This document shows, piece after piece, positions 60,401 through 64,000 of a stretch of DNA of 64,000 nt. The notes beneath the pieces are model-generated. The model was not told the origin of the DNA. It searched no databases and worked only from the letters and a program-made list of their open reading frames with translations. A program made the position numbers and the translations under genes. Positions within the stretch are counted from its first letter, which is position 1; each line of letters begins with the position of its first letter. The DNA comes from Shimia sp. Alg240-R146 (GTDB taxonomy: Bacteria > Pseudomonadota > Alphaproteobacteria > Rhodobacterales > Rhodobacteraceae): assembly GCF_947331465.1 (NCBI RefSeq), contig NZ_CAMZOK010000002.1:124001-188000 (forward strand). The letters run 5' to 3'.

Positions 60401-60985
60401 ATGACCATGCCCTATGACCAGCAATCTGACATCCCGGATGAGGCGCTTTTGGTGCTTTATGCCAATGGGGATGATGGGGCTGCGCGGACGTTGACATTGC
60501 GTCTGACGCCGCGGGTCTTTGCCCATGCGTTTCGTATGCTGGGCAATCGGGCCGATGCCGAAGACGTTGCGCAAGAAGCACTCATCCGGTTGTGGAAGAT
60601 CGCACCGGAGTGGCGTCAGGGCGAGGCCAAGGTGACCACATGGCTTTATCGTGTGGTGGCCAATCTGGCGACGGACCGGTTGCGCCGCACGCGCGGTGTG
60701 GCGCTGGACGCCATCGCCGAACCGGAGGACGGTGCCAAGCCGGTCTCTGAGACGATGCAGGATCAGGCACGACAGACTGCGTTGAATGCGGCACTGAATA
60801 CGCTGCCGGATCGCCAGAAAGAAGCGGTGGTTCTGCGTCACATCGAAGGTCTGGGAAATCCTGAGATTGCCGAGGTTATGGACATTAGCGTCGAGGCTGT
60901 GGAAAGTCTGACGGCGCGGGGAAAACGGGCGCTGGCCCAGGCTTTGGCCGGACAACGCGATGCATTGGGGTACACCGATGGCTGA
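60401..60985 (+). CDS. ECF RNA polymerase sigma factor
   Basis: A 194-residue sigma-70-family protein of the extracytoplasmic-function type: region 2 LTPRVFAHAFRMLGNRADAEDVAQEALI in two pieces (NRADAEDVAQEALIRLW; VTTWLYRVVANLATDRLRR) and region 4 LPDRQKEAVVLRHIEG and NPEIAEVMDISVEAVESL. Its gene is followed, with a few bases overlap, by a one-helix membrane protein that could be its anti-sigma factor, and then a Spy-like protein. It would direct a periplasmic stress regulon. Confidence 0.92.
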   Translation: MTMPYDQQSDIPDEALLVLYANGDDGAARTLTLRLTPRVFAHAFRMLGNRADAEDVAQEALIRLWKIAPEWRQGEAKVTTWLYRVVANLATDRLRRTRGVALDAIAEPEDGAKPVSETMQDQARQTALNAALNTLPDRQKEAVVLRHIEGLGNPEIAEVMDISVEAVESLTARGKRALAQALAGQRDALGYTDG

Positions 60986-61373
60986 GAAGAAAACGGAAAT
61001 TGCACCATTGGCGGCGAGAGACGACGCCATGCTGGAGTCGCTCTTTGCAGTGGCCAAGGACGCACCTGCGGCCCAGCCATCGCCGGATTTCATGGCGCGC
61101 ATGTTGGCGGAGGCAGAAGCGCTTCAGCCGGCAGCGGCGGAACTGGTCGCAGCACCTTCGCCGCGCAGCGGGCCGCTGATACGATTGGTGGCGATGTTGG
61201 GTGGTTGGCCATCAGTGTCTGGACTGGCGGTGGCGACAATGGCTGGGGTCTGGATCGGTGTGGCCGCAGGACCGGCCATGATGCAGAGCGATCTGGGAGC
61301 CAGCTTGCTGGTAACAACTGACGAAACATATCTCTCTGCGTTGGACGCAAGTTTTGCCTTTTTGGGCAACTGA
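60978..61373 (+). CDS. Single-pass membrane protein, possible anti-sigma factor
   Basis: A 131-residue protein starting MAEKKTEIAPL at 60978, inside the end of the ECF gene (eight-base overlap). It has a cytoplasmic N-terminal part with helical content (MLESLFAVAKDAPAAQ; FMARMLAEAEAL) and one membrane helix SGLAVATMAGVWIGVAAG, then a short periplasmic tail. The position and topology fit an anti-sigma factor, but no zinc-binding (ZAS) Cys-His motif is present. Function is inferred from location. Confidence 0.65.
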   Translation: MAEKKTEIAPLAARDDAMLESLFAVAKDAPAAQPSPDFMARMLAEAEALQPAAAELVAAPSPRSGPLIRLVAMLGGWPSVSGLAVATMAGVWIGVAAGPAMMQSDLGASLLVTTDETYLSALDASFAFLGN

Positions 61374-61408
61374 CGGGGACGCAGGATGAGACACGGAAAG
61401 GCGCAACG

Positions 61409-61909
61409 ATGACGCAGACCCAAGAGAAAAAGCAACGCAAACCCTTGCGCGGATTGCTGGTGGCCTCACTGGCCGTCAACCTGGCGGTGGCAGGCGTTGT
61501 GGGCGGCGCGGTCTTGTCCCACAAGCGCTTTGACGGCGATGGACCCAAGGCAAGCGAGCGGTTTGGAACGCCCTATGTGCAAGCCCTGTCACGCGAGGAT
61601 CGCCGTAAAGTTGGACGCGCCATCCGCAATAGTTATCGCGAAGAAGGCATCGGTGTGATTGGAAACAAAGCACTGTATGCGCAGACGCTGGAGATGTTGC
61701 GTGCGCCAACTTTTGATCCTCAGGCGCTCAGCGCGGTGTTGGCTGAGATTGACACCGCAGCCGAAGGGCGCCGGACCTTGGCGCGCGATCAGTTGGTGGC
61801 GCGGATCGAAAGCATGTCGCCTCAAGAACGCGCGATTTATGCCGACCGGCTGGACGAAGTGCTGCAACGTGGTCCGCAAAAGCGTCCGGGCAAACCTAAA
61901 AAACCTTAA
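61409..61909 (+). CDS. Spy/CpxP-like periplasmic heavy-metal sensor protein
   Basis: A 166-residue protein anchored by an N-terminal membrane helix (LLVASLAVNLAVAGVVGGAVL), then a helical periplasmic domain with LSREDRRKVGRAIRNSYRE and ALSAVLAEIDTAAEGR, which resemble the CnrR/Spy/CpxP fold with an LTxxQ-like repeat (MSPQERAIYADRLDEVL). The tail is basic. It is the last gene of the EF-hand/ECF cluster. It probably senses metal or protein-folding stress with the preceding membrane protein. Confidence 0.82.
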   Translation: MTQTQEKKQRKPLRGLLVASLAVNLAVAGVVGGAVLSHKRFDGDGPKASERFGTPYVQALSREDRRKVGRAIRNSYREEGIGVIGNKALYAQTLEMLRAPTFDPQALSAVLAEIDTAAEGRRTLARDQLVARIESMSPQERAIYADRLDEVLQRGPQKRPGKPKKP

Positions 61910-61933
61910 GAAACTCTTGGACGGCCGCGCAGT

Positions 61934-63349
61934 TCAGGCTGCGGGGCGCGCCATTGTGACATTGTCGCGACCACAGGCTTTGGCGCCATAGAGCGCTTGG
62001 TCTGCAAGGTCGATCAATGTCGTGGCGGCGGCGTCGTTTGACGGCATCGCTTCGGCCGGAAAGTGGTCTGAATCGCTCTCGCTGCCCATGGTTACCCCGA
62101 TGCTGATGGTGACCGGAATGCGCAGGTCGCGATCGCGCAAGTAGACTGGTGTTTTTCGGACGACATCACGCAAATGATGCGCCAGCTCTGAGGCGCTTTC
62201 AGGTGTGGCTCTTTGCATCACAATAAGGAACTCTTCGCCTCCGATCCGCGCGATCAGATCACCTGCCTTGACGGTCGCGCGAAGACGGCGGGCCACTTCT
62301 GCAAGCACGATGTCACCAGCCGCGTGGCCGTACTTGTCGTTCACCAGCTTGAAGTGATCAAGATCTGCCACCATCACGGCGAAACCTTGTCCCTGTAGAC
62401 GGGCTTGGTGCGCGGTTCGCGCCAGTTGTGGCAAGGCATAGCGGCGGTTGTAGAGGCCGGTGAGCGGATCAGTCACGGCTGCGTTTAATCCGGCCTCAAG
62501 AGATCGCGACAAGCGATCCGTGAGCTTTTTGCGTTTGAGGATGACCGCAAGGCGCAGCGCCGCTTCTTCCGGGTCAAAATTGCCAACCATCACGTCGTTG
62601 GCCCCTAAGTCCAATGCATTCACCCGCGCGCTGTCATCTTCGCGGTCCAGCACCATCAACACGGCCGCTTGGCGTGTTGCGGCTCTGGCGCGGATCTCCG
62701 CGAGAAATCGCAGGCCTTCTTCGGGAGTGTCGGCGGTCACACCAATGACGAAGCCGTCGGGCACCGCAAAATGTGACATGGTTCGGACCGCATCGCTTAT
62801 GGGGTCGGCGCGCATACGATAGGGCACGAGAGGTTTCAAACGGCGACACCATTTCAGCGCGTCCGCGCCGTCACAGGCGGCAAACACCAGCGCAGCGGGA
62901 GCGTCAAAGGCGCTGCTGTCTTCGGCAAGACCGGGAATGCGCTTCGCCGTTTCCTGCAGGCGTAAACCATGTACCGTGTCATGGGCGCGTTGCAAACAGC
63001 GGATACGCGCAAGAAACGGGCCCTCGCTGATAGGGGAGGTGATGATATCATCGGCACCAGCGCGCAGAGCAGCGAGTCTGTCGCTGCGGGAAAAGTCGCT
63101 GCCGTTCACGATAATCGGCAGAGCCGCGCCGTCGGCGGACGTTTTAACAGTACGGCAGAAATCATCACGCACCATGTCCGTCAGGTCGCCGCCCAAAATC
63201 ACCAGATCCGGCGGTTCCGACCGGATCATCTCTAGAGCTTCCTGTGCGGTTTCCGCTTGCCGTGTGTCCATAAAACTGCCTGCCAGCCGTGCTTTGAGCA
63301 CGCATCGGTTTGCAGCAATACTATCGACGATCAAAAGATGACCTGTCAT
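61934..63349 (-). CDS. pleD: PleD-like diguanylate cyclase with degenerate receivers
   Basis: A 471-residue protein with two receiver-like domains and a C-terminal GGDEF domain. The GGDEF part is intact: VADLDHFKLVNDKYGHAAGD and RIGGEEFLIVM at about residue 360-380. The first receiver, however, has DLVILGGDLTDM where the phosphoacceptor Asp is expected after LVIL (Gly instead), and the acidic pocket is VDS rather than VDD. The second receiver is also atypical. The I-site RxxD upstream of GGEEF reads KAGD. It is a housekeeping-type c-di-GMP synthase likely without normal phospho-control. Confidence 0.9.
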   Translation of the reverse strand: MTGHLLIVDSIAANRCVLKARLAGSFMDTRQAETAQEALEMIRSEPPDLVILGGDLTDMVRDDFCRTVKTSADGAALPIIVNGSDFSRSDRLAALRAGADDIITSPISEGPFLARIRCLQRAHDTVHGLRLQETAKRIPGLAEDSSAFDAPAALVFAACDGADALKWCRRLKPLVPYRMRADPISDAVRTMSHFAVPDGFVIGVTADTPEEGLRFLAEIRARAATRQAAVLMVLDREDDSARVNALDLGANDVMVGNFDPEEAALRLAVILKRKKLTDRLSRSLEAGLNAAVTDPLTGLYNRRYALPQLARTAHQARLQGQGFAVMVADLDHFKLVNDKYGHAAGDIVLAEVARRLRATVKAGDLIARIGGEEFLIVMQRATPESASELAHHLRDVVRKTPVYLRDRDLRIPVTISIGVTMGSESDSDHFPAEAMPSNDAAATTLIDLADQALYGAKACGRDNVTMARPAA

Positions 63350-63431
63350 AACGACACCTGAAAAATGGCAAACTGGTTTCCATCAGAGTGCCAAGTCAAA
63401 GGTTAAGAAAAGATTTCGAAAGTACGAAAAA

Positions 63432-63716
63432 ATGTCGCTTTCCCATGATGCAGCGGAAACCCTTGCCTTGGATGCGCTGGGTTGGCTGGTGACCAACGAC
63501 GAGGTATTGCCGGTATTCCTTGGCGCGACGGGGGCGTCTGTCGAAGATTTGCGCATCCGTGCCGGTGAGGCGGATTTCCTTGGATCGGTTCTTGAGTTTC
63601 TGACCATGGATGACACCTGGGTGGTGGCGTTCTGTGATCAGAAGGGATGTGGCTACGATCAACCTCTGATAGCGGCGCATGTGCTTTTGGGTACGGCGCG
63701 TATGCATTGGACCTGA
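63432..63716 (+). CDS. DUF3572 protein
   Basis: A 94-residue protein matching the DUF3572 family of Alphaproteobacteria: MSLSHDAAETLALDALGWLV at the N-terminus, LPVFLGATGASVEDLRI and FLGSVLEFLTMDD in the middle. It diverges from the pleD-like gene. Function is unknown. Confidence 0.85.
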   Translation: MSLSHDAAETLALDALGWLVTNDEVLPVFLGATGASVEDLRIRAGEADFLGSVLEFLTMDDTWVVAFCDQKGCGYDQPLIAAHVLLGTARMHWT

Positions 63717-63803
63717 CACCCAATCGGGGTCGGTGAAAGCGCTTGTGTGACGTTGATCGGTGGGGCAAAGTCCGGCCAACACGACTTGCCACAACAGGAT
63801 TAT

Positions 63804-64000
63804 ATGATGCGCGCGGATGGGGTTCTCTTTGACAAGGACGGCACGCTTTTTGATTTCGGGGCGACTTGGAACGCGTGGGCATATACCGCAATCCAAGAGT
63901 TTGCTTCTGGCGAGGCAGGACTGGCCGCGAAGATAGCCGAGGCACTTGCCTTTGATATGGATGCGCGCAGTTTTCGGGCCGACAGCTTTGTGATTGCGGG
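63804..64000 (+). CDS. HAD-family phosphatase, N-terminal part cut by window end
   Basis: The first 65 codons of a haloacid-dehalogenase-type hydrolase. The DxD catalytic motif is in VLFDKDGTLFDFGATW (Asp 10 and 12 or 7 and 9, depending on the start), as in phosphoglycolate phosphatases. ATG 63804 and 63807 are both possible; AGGA precedes. The rest is outside the window. Confidence 0.88.
   Translation, partial: MMRADGVLFDKDGTLFDFGATWNAWAYTAIQEFASGEAGLAAKIAEALAFDMDARSFRADSFVIA

Noticed and set aside
1-64000. tRNA genes, insertion sequences, prophage or CRISPR arrays
   Set aside because: I looked for their typical sequences and found none; the gene content is that of a stable chromosomal region.

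Overview
The window reads as chromosomal DNA of a marine alphaproteobacterium of the Roseobacter group (Rhodobacteraceae). The evidence is the combination of an aerobic CobF-to-CobQ cobalamin pathway, GcrA and PleD cell-cycle proteins, LiuR-type MerR regulators of beta-oxidation, a carnitine dehydrogenase/thioesterase fusion, a LuxI synthase, and many Rhodobacteraceae-style small proteins. Genes are densely packed, often with ATGA overlaps. I saw no tRNA, rRNA, insertion sequence, phage or CRISPR array.

Layout. 1-9.9 kb: an acyl-CoA synthetase, a Hint-domain protein next to a broken Imm32-like gene, then a leftward beta-oxidation operon (MerR regulator, acyl-CoA dehydrogenase, small RHH-like protein, GST, thiolase, FadJ) behind LiuR-like operators. 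10-23 kb: GSCFA/SGNH-like pair, a second MerR regulator facing two hotdog thioesterases, MATE pump, ABC-2 permease, gcrA, a membrane protein, a TyrA-like dehydrogenase, MFS pump, AsmA protein and gap with a candidate sugar-type operator pair; then about 1 kb containing a decayed secreted-protein gene. 23.6-27.1 kb: an IorAB-type molybdenum hydroxylase and an enoyl-CoA hydratase. 27.3-32.3 kb: a signalling island with a response regulator, an Hpt protein, a membrane histidine kinase, a LuxI-type synthase without LuxR, and a receiver protein with an unusual output region.

32.6-50.4 kb is the cobalamin cluster. A leftward block (DUF1636, cobW, cobN, cobG, cobH, cobI, cobJ, then cobL, cobE, cobM, cobB, cobA, cobF) lies behind a cobalamin riboswitch. 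cobK sits on the opposite strand inside it. A rightward block (cobO, two Lin0512 paralogues, a metallophosphoesterase, cobQ) diverges from the riboswitch region. Together these genes take uroporphyrinogen III through the aerobic route to adenosylcobyric acid. Late genes (cobC, cobD, cobP, cobS, cobT, cobU, cobV) are not in the window.

50.5-55.1 kb is a carnitine degradation cluster (GlxA-type regulator, BKACE enzyme, lipoprotein, CdhA-CdhB fusion, SDR). 55.2-64 kb holds an XRE regulator, DUF2061 protein, desaturase, EamA transporter, Nudix hydrolase, DUF983 protein, a five-EF-hand protein followed by an ECF sigma factor with two membrane proteins, a PleD-like diguanylate cyclase with degenerate receivers, a DUF3572 protein and the start of a HAD phosphatase cut by the window end.

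The best candidates for new biology are the LuxI/phosphorelay island, the paired Lin0512 proteins inside the cobalamin block, the antisense cobK arrangement, and the stop-interrupted Imm32-like gene beside the Hint protein.
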